Assembly: GCA_000432135.1 (NCBI GenBank)
Contig: HF990633.1
Coordinates: forward strand, 3,028 to 16,524
From: Firmicutes bacterium CAG:124
GTDB taxonomy: Bacteria; Bacillota; Clostridia; Oscillospirales; Oscillospiraceae
Length of the DNA: 13,497 nucleotides
Direction of reading: 5' to 3'
This document shows, piece after piece, positions 6,362 to 13,361 of this stretch (position 1 is its first letter; each line of letters starts with the position of its first letter). Below the pieces are notes generated by a model, which was given only the letters and a program-made list of their open reading frames with translations, ran no database searches and was not told the DNA's origin. The position numbers and the translations under genes were made by a program.

Positions 6362-7834
6362 ATGGAAGACAAGTATGCAGCGCAGCCCGAACAGGAAATT
6401 GCGCCGAAAACACCGGACGCGGACGATGTCGACGCGCTTTTGCAGGATGTAAAAAGCCTGCTCGGCGAATCGGACGGCGAGACTGCGGAGCAGCCTCCCC
6501 CCGAAGACGAGCCTGTGCCGGAAGGCCCCGGCAGTGAGCCGCTGAATGCGGAGGACGTGCACATCGACTACGGCAAATTCTACGGCCCGGAGGAGCAGAA
6601 GGAGCCGGAGGCTCCGCTGACGTTCTACGAGCAGTCCAAGCCCGCGTACCAGCGTGCACGGCGCGCGGAATACGAGCGCATCCGGGAGCAGGAGCGGCTT
6701 GCAAGAGCCGAGCGCCAGCAGGCATTTGAACAGGAGCGTGCCGCGCATATGAAGCAGAAAAAGGCCGCACAGAAGCACGCGAACGCGCACAGGAGCACAG
6801 CGGAATACGCCGAATGGCTCTACACGCAGGGGCTGAGCGACGACGAGCGCAGCGCACGCGCCGAGCAGGAGGAAAAGCTTGCGCAGCCGGAATCACGGCG
6901 GCGCAGAAGGCCGGAAAAGCCGAAGCGGCGGCACGGACTGCGCATTGCGCTGGTGCTGGTTCTGCTGCTGACGATCGGCGCGGCGGTGTTTCATTTTCTG
7001 ATCGCCCGCGCACCGCAGAGCGAGGCCGCGCTTTCCGCCCGCAAAAAAGGCTGCGCGACCATCCTCGTCGCAGGCACGGACGAGGGCGGCTACCGTACCG
7101 ACTCCATGCTGCTGCTGAACATTGACCGCACGGAAAAGGCCATTCATCTCGTCTCCATCCCGCGCGACACGCTGATCTACTGCGAGTATTCGGTCCCGAA
7201 GATCAACTCCGCCTACGGCTGGGCCGGCGGCGGAGAGGCCGGGATGCAGGAGCTGCTGCTGCGCGTGTCGGAGATCATCGGCTTTGAGCCGGACGGCTAC
7301 GCCGTGGTCGATCTGAGCGTGTTTGAGCAGCTGGTCGATCTGATGGGCGGCATCACGTTCGATGTGCCGGTCGATATGCACTACTCGGACCCCACGCAGG
7401 GGCTGAATATCGATCTGCAGGCCGGGAGGCAGCATTTGAACGGCGAGCAGGCCATGCAGGTCGCGCGCTTCCGCTCCGGCTACGCAACAGCCGACCTTGG
7501 GCGCATCGAGGTGCAGCGGTCGCTCGTCTCCTCGGCGCTCCGGCAGTGGGTATCGCCGAAGGGGATGCTCCATCTGTCGAAGGCCGTCAAGCTGGTGCTG
7601 GAGCACACCAACACAAATCTGACGAAGGCCAACCTTCTGTGGCTGGCAGAGAGCTTCCTGCTCTGCGGCCGCAGCGACATCGCCTCCGCGACGCTGCCCG
7701 GCTATGCCGCGAACTTCACAAGCGGGTCTTACTATGTGCTCGACGCGGGAGGCGTCGCGGACATTGTGAACCGATACTTAAATCCCTATGAGAAAGAGGT
7801 GCAGGCTGCGGAGCTCTACATCCGCAACGGCTGA
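6362..7834 (+). CDS. LytR-CpsA-Psr (LCP) family cell-wall glycopolymer ligase with long cytoplasmic tail
   Basis: A 490-residue type II membrane protein. LCP enzymes move undecaprenyl-linked glycopolymers (teichoic acid, capsule) onto peptidoglycan outside the cell. Residues 1-190 are a charged cytoplasmic tail, acidic and proline-rich to about 90, then Glu/Arg/Gln/Ala-rich and probably helical. One membrane helix spans about 193-213. The LCP domain runs about 231-395 with GTDEGGYRTDSM (238-249), SIPRDT (265-270), KINSAYG (280-286) and FRSGYATADLGRIEVQR (370-386), so the conserved Asp and Arg residues are present. Start chosen at 6362, where GGAAGGAG lies 8 nt upstream; an in-frame ATG at 6344 overlaps that site. 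The tail is much longer than usual for LCP proteins. The following proX-like gene starts 5 nt after the stop. Confidence 0.93.
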   Translation: MEDKYAAQPEQEIAPKTPDADDVDALLQDVKSLLGESDGETAEQPPPEDEPVPEGPGSEPLNAEDVHIDYGKFYGPEEQKEPEAPLTFYEQSKPAYQRARRAEYERIREQERLARAERQQAFEQERAAHMKQKKAAQKHANAHRSTAEYAEWLYTQGLSDDERSARAEQEEKLAQPESRRRRRPEKPKRRHGLRIALVLVLLLTIGAAVFHFLIARAPQSEAALSARKKGCATILVAGTDEGGYRTDSMLLLNIDRTEKAIHLVSIPRDTLIYCEYSVPKINSAYGWAGGGEAGMQELLLRVSEIIGFEPDGYAVVDLSVFEQLVDLMGGITFDVPVDMHYSDPTQGLNIDLQAGRQHLNGEQAMQVARFRSGYATADLGRIEVQRSLVSSALRQWVSPKGMLHLSKAVKLVLEHTNTNLTKANLLWLAESFLLCGRSDIASATLPGYAANFTSGSYYVLDAGGVADIVNRYLNPYEKEVQAAELYIRNG

Positions 7835-7839
7835 TCCAT

Positions 7840-8406
7840 ATGTATATCGATCCTGTACGGTATGAGGGCCGTCCGGGCAATGTCCCGGAGCGGCTGGAAA
7901 AGGAGCAGCGCTGCTATGCGCTGCTGGACGAGCTGCAAATTCCCTATGCCCGCGTCGATCACGAGCACGCGGACACCATCGAGGCCTGCGAGGCCGTCGA
8001 GCAGGTGCTCGGCGAGAAGATCTGTAAAAATCTATTCCTCTGCAACCGGCAGAAGACGCAGTTTTATCTGCTGATGCTGGAGGGCGAAAAGGTATTCAAG
8101 ACGAAGGATCTTTCCAGGCAGCTGGGCGTGGCACGGCTGTCGTTTGCGGCCCCGGCGGATATGGAGAAATATCTGGACATCACGCCCGGCTCCGTCAGCG
8201 TGCTCGGCCTGATGAACGATACGGAAAACGCCGTCCAGCTCGTGCTGGACAAGCCGATCGCCGAGTCCACCCGCATCGGCTGCCACCCGTGCATCAACAC
8301 CTCGACGCTGGCCGTCTCCACGCAGGATATTCTGACAAAATTCCTGCCCGCCGTCCACCACGAACCGATCATCGTCGACCTGCCGGACCCGGAGGACGCA
8401 GACTGA
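7840..8406 (+). CDS. YbaK/ProX-type prolyl-tRNA editing protein
   Basis: A 188-residue trans-editing domain of the YbaK/aminoacyl-tRNA deacylase fold, best matching the free-standing PrdX/ProX branch that removes alanine from mischarged tRNA-Pro. Visible features are H41/H43 in VDHEHADT, the KNLFL strand with probable catalytic Lys63 (63-67), GSVSVLGLMND (117-127, family GSVSP-type loop) and GCHPCINTSTL (147-157). The proline usually found after GSVS is replaced by valine, which could shift substrate choice. Alanine versus cysteine as the edited residue cannot be settled from sequence. No ribosome site is seen. The ATG lies 5 nt after the LCP stop, suggesting coupled translation, and the pair is closed by the terminator at 8457. 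Confidence 0.88.
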   Translation: MYIDPVRYEGRPGNVPERLEKEQRCYALLDELQIPYARVDHEHADTIEACEAVEQVLGEKICKNLFLCNRQKTQFYLLMLEGEKVFKTKDLSRQLGVARLSFAAPADMEKYLDITPGSVSVLGLMNDTENAVQLVLDKPIAESTRIGCHPCINTSTLAVSTQDILTKFLPAVHHEPIIVDLPDPEDAD

Positions 8407-8456
8407 AGCCTCCCCCACCGGCCCTGACCGATCTCATGAACCATCCTGCAACCATC

Positions 8457-8502
8457 AAGAACCGGCACGTACAGTTTGTGCGTGCCGGTTCTTGTCATTT
8501 TC
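8457..8502 (+). terminator. Strong Rho-independent terminator after the LCP-proX pair
   Basis: Arms AAGAACCGGCACG and CGTGCCGGTTCTT give a 13-bp perfect stem, extendable by three pairs to a 5-nt loop. It is followed by GTCATTTTC. The minus-strand side has no T-run, so it acts on rightward transcripts. It isolates the accessory block that follows. Confidence 0.85.
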
Positions 8503-8742
8503 TCCGCAAATCCGAAGCATTTTGCCGCTATTTTATCAGCACCCGGTTCCTGCGCAGCTGCGGGCGCCCTTTGCGCCGCGCCTGACAGCCGGAGGCAGCG
8601 GTCATTCGCTTGACGTTTCCAGAATAGGAATATCTTATTAAAACGCTTCTGCCGCTTATCATTTGTTAATTACATGGCTCGTTTTTTGTAATAAAATAAG
8701 AGCACAAGCAGAAAGAAAATTTAGCAGAAATGGAGAATTCAT
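8503..8742 (+). promoter_or_regulatory. AT-rich leader and probable promoter region of the Crp/Fnr gene
   Basis: No gene is seen here. The last 100 bases are much more AT-rich than the flanks. A TAAAAT -10 at 8692-8697 is plausible, but the only -35 candidates (TTGTTA at 8663, TTACAT at 8670) fit poorly, so an activator may be needed. ATTAC and GTAAT form an inverted pair 14 nt apart around it (8669-8692), not the spacing of a known Crp or Fnr box. Confidence 0.35.
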
Positions 8743-9345
8743 ATGGATGAGATTTTTCAATTGCTGGACTATCTCGGAATCCAGTCTCAGAGCACGATCC
8801 AGACCTACGCACGGCTGGCGCAGCGGCGGCACCTGAAAAAGGGAGAATGCCTGTACTACGGCGGAGAAGACTCGACCAATCTGTATTTTCTCATTTCCGG
8901 CATCCTGCGCGGCTTTACGGTCAGCGCGAGCGGAAAGGAATATACCGAGTGTATTCTGCACAAATACGGCCATGCGCACATCGGCATGATCGGTATGGAT
9001 GACCGTCAGGAATTCAAGCTCAACAAGAATCTGGAGGCGCTTACGGAGGCGGATCTGATCTATTTTGATGTCCGGCCGATCATAAAGGAGTTGCCGAACT
9101 CCATCGAGTTTCTGCGGGTCTATGTCAAGAAGCTGGAGGAGTCCTACGCGCAGATGTGGGAGGTCCGCGAGATCATGCGCGAGTCCGCGCAGGCGCGCTA
9201 CGCGTGGTTCCAGAGGACCTACCCGAAGCTGCAGAACATCATGCAGCTCAAGGATGTGGCGACCTTCCTCGGCATCACGCCCGTGACGCTCAGCCGTATC
9301 CGGGCCAGAGAAACCATCAGCGCTGAAAAGGATGACGCAACATGA
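8743..9345 (+). CDS. Crp/Fnr-family transcriptional regulator
   Basis: A 200-residue DNA-binding regulator. Residues about 10-115 form the cyclic-nucleotide-binding-type beta roll (LKKGECLYYGGEDSTNLYFL at 31-50, ISGILRGFTVS following). Then comes the dimer helix (about 120-148) and a short C-terminal winged helix with the recognition unit MQLKDVATFLGITPVTLSRIR at 167-187. No cysteine set typical of an Fnr Fe-S sensor is seen, and the cAMP-contact Arg-Ser pair is not recognisable, so the ligand is unknown. GGAG lies 7 nt before ATG. Its stop overlaps the next start as ATGA, beginning a chain of four overlapping genes. The target may be the block it heads, but its operator is not identified. 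Confidence 0.9.
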   Translation: MDEIFQLLDYLGIQSQSTIQTYARLAQRRHLKKGECLYYGGEDSTNLYFLISGILRGFTVSASGKEYTECILHKYGHAHIGMIGMDDRQEFKLNKNLEALTEADLIYFDVRPIIKELPNSIEFLRVYVKKLEESYAQMWEVREIMRESAQARYAWFQRTYPKLQNIMQLKDVATFLGITPVTLSRIRARETISAEKDDAT

Positions 9346-9626
9346 AGCAGTATATTCTGTACCTGAATCTTCCGGATTCCTACTGTCAGATCTTTCTGCC
9401 GACGGAAAACAACCGGAAATATGAGCTTGAGCTTTCCGCATCGCTGGATGCGCTTGAGGCGCAGCTCGGCAGCCGCTTTGTCCGCACGCACCGCAGCTAT
9501 CTGGTCAACCAGCGCCATATTTTGTCCTATGACGCAGGCACGATGACCGTGACGCTGGACGATGAAAGCGTCGTTTATCTTTCCCGCGCGGGAAAAGCAA
9601 GACTGAAGGAGGCTTTGGCATGGTGA
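9342..9626 (+). CDS. Stand-alone LytTR DNA-binding domain protein
   Basis: A 94-residue protein that is almost entirely one LytTR domain: an N-terminal strand region, LSASLDALEAQLGSRFVRTH (31-50), the hallmark RSYLVN at 51-56, and TLDDESVVYLSR (71-82). There is no receiver domain or membrane part, unlike AgrA or LytR response regulators, so any signal must come from abundance or a partner protein. The ATG overlaps the Crp/Fnr stop (ATGA), with AAGGA about 9 nt upstream. A perfect LytTR double site lies 0.7 kb downstream at 10363-10392 and is the obvious candidate target. Confidence 0.9.
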   Translation: MKQYILYLNLPDSYCQIFLPTENNRKYELELSASLDALEAQLGSRFVRTHRSYLVNQRHILSYDAGTMTVTLDDESVVYLSRAGKARLKEALAW

Positions 9627-10084
9627 CCGGCTACCGCTTTACGGAGGACGAATTCGTCTTTCTGGCATATTTCTATCAATGCATGACCGTTCCGGCGTGG
9701 TTCCTCTGTGAGCCGGAGCAGATCGACCCGGAAAAGGCGCTGCGGACGCTGGAGCGCAAGGGGATGCTGCTGAAAAACGGCGGGAAGAACACGCCGCATC
9801 CGGTGATCGAGTACCTGTTTTCGCAGCTTGCGCAGGCGTGCGCCTTCTTCGGCGGGATGGACCGGATCTTCTGCTATTTCTGCCCGCAGCTGACGCTGGC
9901 TGCGGAGCAGAGCGGCGCGGGCGTGCGCCTGCTGCCATTCCAGACGCCGCAGGACTGCTTCGCCTATCTGCGCGAAAGCGGCTATGCACGCGAGGCGCTT
10001 CAGCCGTCCACCCGGCAGGCAGACGGCAGCATTCAGAACGAAACGGAAAAAACGCTTTGGACGCAGTGGGAGGAAGGGACATGA
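9620..10084 (+). CDS. Unrecognised 154-residue protein in the LytTR-YukD block
   Basis: I do not recognise this protein. It is cytosolic by appearance (no signal peptide or membrane helix). The first half is helical and looks like a small winged or EspG-like arrangement (EDEFVFLAYFYQCM at 9-22, ALRTLERKGMLLKNG at 40-54). It then has a cysteine- and aromatic-rich middle (C74, C85, C88; IFCYFCPQ at 83-90) and a polar tail. AAGGAGG precedes ATG, and the start overlaps the end of the LytTR gene (ATGGTGA). The stop overlaps the next start (ATGA). By position beside a YukD-like gene it could be a type VII secretion chaperone-type protein, but that is only contextual. Confidence 0.75.
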   Translation: MVTGYRFTEDEFVFLAYFYQCMTVPAWFLCEPEQIDPEKALRTLERKGMLLKNGGKNTPHPVIEYLFSQLAQACAFFGGMDRIFCYFCPQLTLAAEQSGAGVRLLPFQTPQDCFAYLRESGYAREALQPSTRQADGSIQNETEKTLWTQWEEGT

Positions 10085-10338
10085 ACAGCGAGAAAATTCT
10101 GATCGAGATCAATGTCGCCGGTGTGAACCGGTCGTTTGACTGCATCGTACCGCGGACGCTGCCAGCGAGGCTTCTGTGCCGCGGCTTTCTGGAGCTGGTC
10201 GAGCAGAGCATGGGCATCCCGTTTGGCTCTTACCGGCAGGCGCTTCTGATGTCGGAGCGCACGGGCCGCATTCTTTCGCCGGAGCAGACGCTCGACGACG
10301 CCGATATCGACAGCGGCGACACGCTTTATCTGGTCTGA
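10081..10338 (+). CDS. YukD/EsaB-like ubiquitin-fold protein
   Basis: An 85-residue ubiquitin-like protein. The C-terminal half, with SPEQTLDDADIDSGDTLYLV at 66-85, has the YukD/EsaB pattern of a beta-grasp ending in GD-x-L-x-L. It lacks a C-terminal Gly-Gly, so it is not a conjugated modifier. YukD/EsaB is a small cytosolic component or regulator of the Firmicutes type VII (WXG100) secretion system. Start set at 10081, where GGAGG lies 7 nt upstream and ATGA overlaps the preceding stop; a longer in-frame reading from 9838 would run through the previous gene and is rejected. No WXG100 or FtsK/EssC gene follows within the window. Confidence 0.75.
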   Translation: MNSEKILIEINVAGVNRSFDCIVPRTLPARLLCRGFLELVEQSMGIPFGSYRQALLMSERTGRILSPEQTLDDADIDSGDTLYLV

Positions 10339-10362
10339 GGCGCGCTTTTCAGACGGAAATTT

Positions 10363-10392
10363 ACCGTTCATCGCGCCAAGTGTACCGTTCGT
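10363..10392 (+). promoter_or_regulatory. LytTR double binding site
   Basis: Two direct repeats, ACCGTTCAT (10363-10371) and ACCGTTCGT (10384-10392), are separated by 12 bp, giving a 21-bp (two helical turn) period. Both fit the known LytTR-family consensus (A/T)(A/C)(A/C)GTTN(A/G)(G/T), and the spacing matches AgrA-, ComE- and AlgR-type sites. The identity extends to TACCGTTC(A/G)TCG in both copies. Confidence 0.82.
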
Positions 10393-10401
10393 CGTCATTT
10401 C

Positions 10402-10430
10402 ATCCCAAACCCGGTTCGCTGTGCTAGACT
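10402..10430 (+). promoter_or_regulatory. Activator-dependent promoter downstream of the LytTR site
   Basis: An extended -10, TGCTAGACT (10422-10430), has no good -35 at the expected place (ATCCCA at 10402-10407). The LytTR double site ends 9 bp before that position. This is the usual layout of LytTR-activated promoters. Confidence 0.5.
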
Positions 10431-10933
10431 ATTCCTTTAAGATTTACTGCAATCTGTATGAATACGAGAATTTTTACAGCGTTAACTCCAACATTCCCGA
10501 CTTCAACGTTGCGAATGTTACATGGACGGTCACCCCGGCCGATATTAAATGGAATAAGGCACCTGAAGGGGCATATGTTACTTCGACCGTTGACTGCACG
10601 ATAACAGCTTCCTATGTCTATAACGGCAGAACCTATACCGACAGCATGAGGCAGACGATGGATCAGGTCAAGTATACGTTCAACATCGTCCCGGTCTATC
10701 CTGTTACAGGCGACCGTTTGGTCTTTCGCATTGAGACCAATATTCCCAATTTTAACGCTGCCAATGTACAATGGTCGCCAGGTCCTGCGGCTGTTACGGG
10801 ATGGGTTGAAGGCGGACAGTATGTTATCGACCGAACCAGCCTGTCAGCCAATATCAGTTATTGGCTTAACGCGATCTATTATTACAACGGTCTGAACTAC
10901 ACCAGCGATATAAGTATTTCTAGTGACCAGTGA
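10421..10933 (+). pseudogene. 5'-truncated fragment of a two-repeat Ig-like surface protein
   Basis: An open frame of 170 codons holding two tandem domains of about 83-88 residues. NIPDFNVANVTW (24-35) recurs as NIPNFNAANVQW (107-118), and YVYNGRTYTDS (65-75) as YYYNGLNYTSD (153-163). This beta-rich, Tyr/Asn/Thr-rich pattern suggests extracellular Ig-like repeats. There is no signal peptide. The only start is a GTG that lies inside the -10 element, and no ribosome site is seen, so the true N-terminus is missing. Base composition is unlike the neighbours (19 G/C in the 60 bases 10431-10490), a sign of horizontal origin. I read it as the remaining end of a larger gene joined to the LytTR promoter. 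Whether it is still translated is doubtful. Confidence 0.65.
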
Positions 10934-11209
10934 CGCTGACACTACAACCGGCACAGCCGGAACTACGCAGCGCAATAGACGCTGCAGCCACCGGTATGTA
11001 CGGCGGGTATCCAAACACCGGTATGCGCCCCTTGTGAAACTGCCCGCAGTATCATAACCCTTCGCGAACCCCCTTTTCCCCCCTCAGGCACAGCGCCCGG
11101 CCCCTCTGCGGAGCCGGGCGCTGATTCTTTCCATCAAACAGCCTCCCAGCAGGATGGAAAAGCTGGGGCCGCCGGAGGCATCCCGGTGATCGAATCAGAA
11201 TCTCCCTAC
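10934..11209 (+). other. Non-coding tail with possible frame-shifted gene remnants
   Basis: No intact gene is seen. Just past the fragment's TGA, the +1 frame reads a Thr/Gly linker (TSDADTTTGTAGTT, about 10927-10968), and another frame reads AAATGMYGGYPNTGMRPL then stops (about 10983-11036). Both resemble secreted-protein linkers, as if the tail has drifted out of frame. The rest is plain intergenic DNA. Confidence 0.35.
11092..11122 (+). terminator. Probable terminator hairpin
   Basis: Arms AGCGCCCGGC and GCCGGGCGCT form a 10-bp perfect stem with an 11-nt interior that can fold further (CTC/GAG). The following GATTCTTTCC is only moderately T-rich, so termination may be partial. It lies between the surface-protein fragment and the prmA promoter. 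Confidence 0.6.
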
Positions 11210-11238
11210 TTGTCATTTGCTCCGGTTTCGTGTAAAAT
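11210..11238 (+). promoter_or_regulatory. Sigma-A promoter of prmA
   Basis: TTGTCA (11210-11215), a 17-nt spacer and TAAAAT (11233-11238) with an upstream TG make a strong promoter. The leader of about 50 nt contains the hairpin at 11262-11280. Confidence 0.82.
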
Positions 11239-11261
11239 AGAACAAATATTGCAATTTGAAA

Positions 11262-11280
11262 GATCTCCGCCCTGGAGATC
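11262..11280 (+). repeat. Leader inverted repeat next to the prmA ribosome site
   Basis: GATCTCC and GGAGATC form a 7-bp perfect stem around GCCCT. It abuts GGGAGG (11281-11286), the prmA ribosome site. It could be an RNA hairpin or a protein operator; it is too short to call a known riboswitch. Confidence 0.5.
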
Positions 11281-11292
11281 GGGAGGACTATC

Positions 11293-12267
11293 ATGCAGTG
11301 GATCGAACTGACCATCAAAACGGCTCCGGCGGCCATTGACCTTGTCTGCGACCGGCTGACCGTGCTGGGCTTTGACAGCTTCATCATCGACGATCAGGAG
11401 CAGTTTCATGAATTTCTGGAGCAGAACCGTCAGTACTGGGACTATGTAGACGAGGCTCTGGAAAAGCAGATGCAGGGACTTTCGCAGATCCGGCTGTATC
11501 TGGAGCAGAACGCTTCCTTGCCGGAAACGGTCGAAAGTCTGAAAAGCCAGCTGGCCGCGCTGCGCGCGCAGTACCCGTCGGTGGACTTCGGCTCTCTTGA
11601 CGTGCAGCTGGCAAACGTCAAGGACGAGGACTGGGAAAACAACTGGAAGCGGTACTATCAGCCGCTGCCCATCGGCGAACGGCTGCTGGTCGTTCCGGAG
11701 TGGCTGCACCCGGAAAACCCGGAAAACCGCGTCGAGGTCCTGCTCGACCCCGGCATGATCTTCGGCACCGGCGCGCATGCGTCCACGCAGATGTGTATGC
11801 GCGAGCTGGAACGGGCCATTCAGGGCGGCGAGCGCGTGCTCGATCTCGGCAGCGGCAGCGGCATTTTGTCCATCACTGCCGTCCTGCTCGGCGCGGCCCA
11901 CGCCACGGGCGTGGACATTGACCCCAAGGCCGAAGACATTGCCCGGGAAAACGCCGCCATCAACCAGATCTTCTCCGACCGCTTTACCGCCGTCACCGGC
12001 GACGTGATCGGAGACAGGGCCATGATGGAATCGCTCAGGGGACATTACGATGTGGTGCTGGCCAATATCGTGGCCGACGTCATCATTCCCCTGAGCCGCG
12101 TCGTGCCGGAATTTTTGCAGGAGGACAGCGTGTTCATCTGCTCCGGAATTCTTAACACGCGCCTTGCGGAGGTTCTGGCCGCGTTGGAACAAAACGGGCT
12201 TCAGATCATCTCCACCGAACAGCAGGAGGACTGGTGCCGCGTGACCGCCGCGCTGCCGGAAGCGTGA
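11293..12267 (+). CDS. prmA: Ribosomal protein L11 methyltransferase PrmA
   Basis: A 324-residue cytosolic, SAM-dependent enzyme that trimethylates lysines and the N-terminus of ribosomal protein L11. There is an N-terminal substrate-binding domain (1-125, ending in DEDWENNWK at 111-119). The catalytic domain has DPGMIFGTGAHAST (152-165), SAM motif I VLDLGSGSG (182-190), the acidic GVDIDP (206-211), motif IV LANIVADVI (256-264) and SGIL (284-287). Length and all motifs are intact. GGGAGG lies 6-7 nt before ATG, and the gene has its own promoter. The next gene begins 19 nt after the stop, so at least three genes (prmA, the DUF4015 gene and the ABC ATPase) are probably co-transcribed. Confidence 0.96.
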   Translation: MQWIELTIKTAPAAIDLVCDRLTVLGFDSFIIDDQEQFHEFLEQNRQYWDYVDEALEKQMQGLSQIRLYLEQNASLPETVESLKSQLAALRAQYPSVDFGSLDVQLANVKDEDWENNWKRYYQPLPIGERLLVVPEWLHPENPENRVEVLLDPGMIFGTGAHASTQMCMRELERAIQGGERVLDLGSGSGILSITAVLLGAAHATGVDIDPKAEDIARENAAINQIFSDRFTAVTGDVIGDRAMMESLRGHYDVVLANIVADVIIPLSRVVPEFLQEDSVFICSGILNTRLAEVLAALEQNGLQIISTEQQEDWCRVTAALPEA

Positions 12268-12286
12268 CGGGAGGAAGGAGAACCCC

Positions 12287-13333
12287 ATGCGTATTTTTTC
12301 CTACCGCAACAAGCGGACGCTGCGGCGCATTGCGCTGATCGCGCTGCTGGCCGTCGTTCTGCTCGGCCTGCTCATTCTCGCGCGCATCAGCTATCTGGGC
12401 CGCTACGTCGTGTATTCGCCAAACGGCGTGTATTTTGACAAAACGCAGAAGCTCCAGCGCACCCCGCAGACGCCGGAAGGGCCAGCCGACGCAGAGGACT
12501 ATCCATTTGAAACGATCCTGTCCGCCGCTGCCGAGGAAACGGACGTCGACCCGAACGCGGTGCAGCTGCAAGGCTTTTATATCTCCACGACCATGCTGGC
12601 AAACAGCGTGGACGAGGTGCGGCAGGCGCTGGCCGACGCGGACGGCTATAACGCCGTGCTCATCGACGTCAAAAGCCCGCTCGGCAATTTCTATTATTCG
12701 ACCGACATCGCCGACGCCCAGACGGCAGACGCGGACATCGCCGCCTGCGACGCGCTCATAAAGGAGCTGACCGAAACGCCGGACCTGATCGTGATCGCCC
12801 GCGTGCCCGCGTTCTCCGACCCGAATTTTGTCGCCAAGCACTATTCTTCCGCCCTGACGACGACCTCCGGCGATCTGTGGATGGACGAGCGGCGGTGCTA
12901 CTGGCTGCGGCCCGACTCGCTCGACGCGCGCAGTTATCTGGCTGCCATCGCGCTGGAGCTTGACGCACGCGGGTTTGACGAGGTGCTGTTCGATAACTTC
13001 ACCGTACCGGACGACAGCTCCATTGCATGGGACGCCGAGGCTATCACGCAGGTCGCCGCATTGGAGGACTGCGCGGAGACGCTGGGCGCGAATCTGACCG
13101 GCAGCTCCATCCGCCTCGCGCTGGGCACGACGGTCCCGTCCGTCGCGCAGTATGCCAGCCGCGTGTATATCACGACAGAAAAGGCCAACGACGTAATGAC
13201 CATGACCGAGGCCATGGGCGAGGTGCTGCCGGATCCGGCCACGCAGCTCGTTTTCGTCACGACCTCCCACGATACCCGGTTCGACGCCGCAGGCGTCATC
13301 CGGCCGCTGATGGGCGATGACAGCGGAGACTGA
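12287..13333 (+). CDS. Membrane-anchored DUF4015 putative glycoside hydrolase
   Basis: A 348-residue protein with a basic N-terminus and one membrane helix or uncleaved signal anchor (about 14-35), then an extracellular domain. The domain matches DUF4015, a TIM-barrel-like family related to glycoside hydrolases: GFYISTTML (96-104), AVLIDVKSPLGNFYY (123-137), LIVIARVPAFSDPNF (167-181), WLRPDS (206-211) and GFDEVLFDNFTVP (229-241). The Asp-rich ends of the strands (D127, D236) are where this family keeps its likely catalytic acids. Substrate is unknown; a cell-wall or capsular sugar is a guess from its location. AAGGAG lies just before ATG. No terminator separates it from the next gene. Confidence 0.85.
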   Translation: MRIFSYRNKRTLRRIALIALLAVVLLGLLILARISYLGRYVVYSPNGVYFDKTQKLQRTPQTPEGPADAEDYPFETILSAAAEETDVDPNAVQLQGFYISTTMLANSVDEVRQALADADGYNAVLIDVKSPLGNFYYSTDIADAQTADADIAACDALIKELTETPDLIVIARVPAFSDPNFVAKHYSSALTTTSGDLWMDERRCYWLRPDSLDARSYLAAIALELDARGFDEVLFDNFTVPDDSSIAWDAEAITQVAALEDCAETLGANLTGSSIRLALGTTVPSVAQYASRVYITTEKANDVMTMTEAMGEVLPDPATQLVFVTTSHDTRFDAAGVIRPLMGDDSGD

Positions 13334-13361
13334 AACCGCCGCAGAATAAAGAGGAACATCC

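Noticed and set aside
8669..8692. ATTAC-N14-GTAAT inverted pair as a Crp/Fnr autoregulatory box
   Set aside because: Spacing and half-sites do not match known Crp (TGTGA-N6-TCACA) or Fnr (TTGAT-N4-ATCAA) sites; likely chance in AT-rich DNA.
10707..10718. Single ACCGTTTGG LytTR-like box inside the surface-protein fragment
   Set aside because: Unpaired and within coding-type repeat DNA; a lone degenerate 9-mer is expected by chance.
11206..12288. 360-codon minus-strand frame opposite prmA
   Set aside because: Antisense shadow of prmA, whose SAM motifs are complete.
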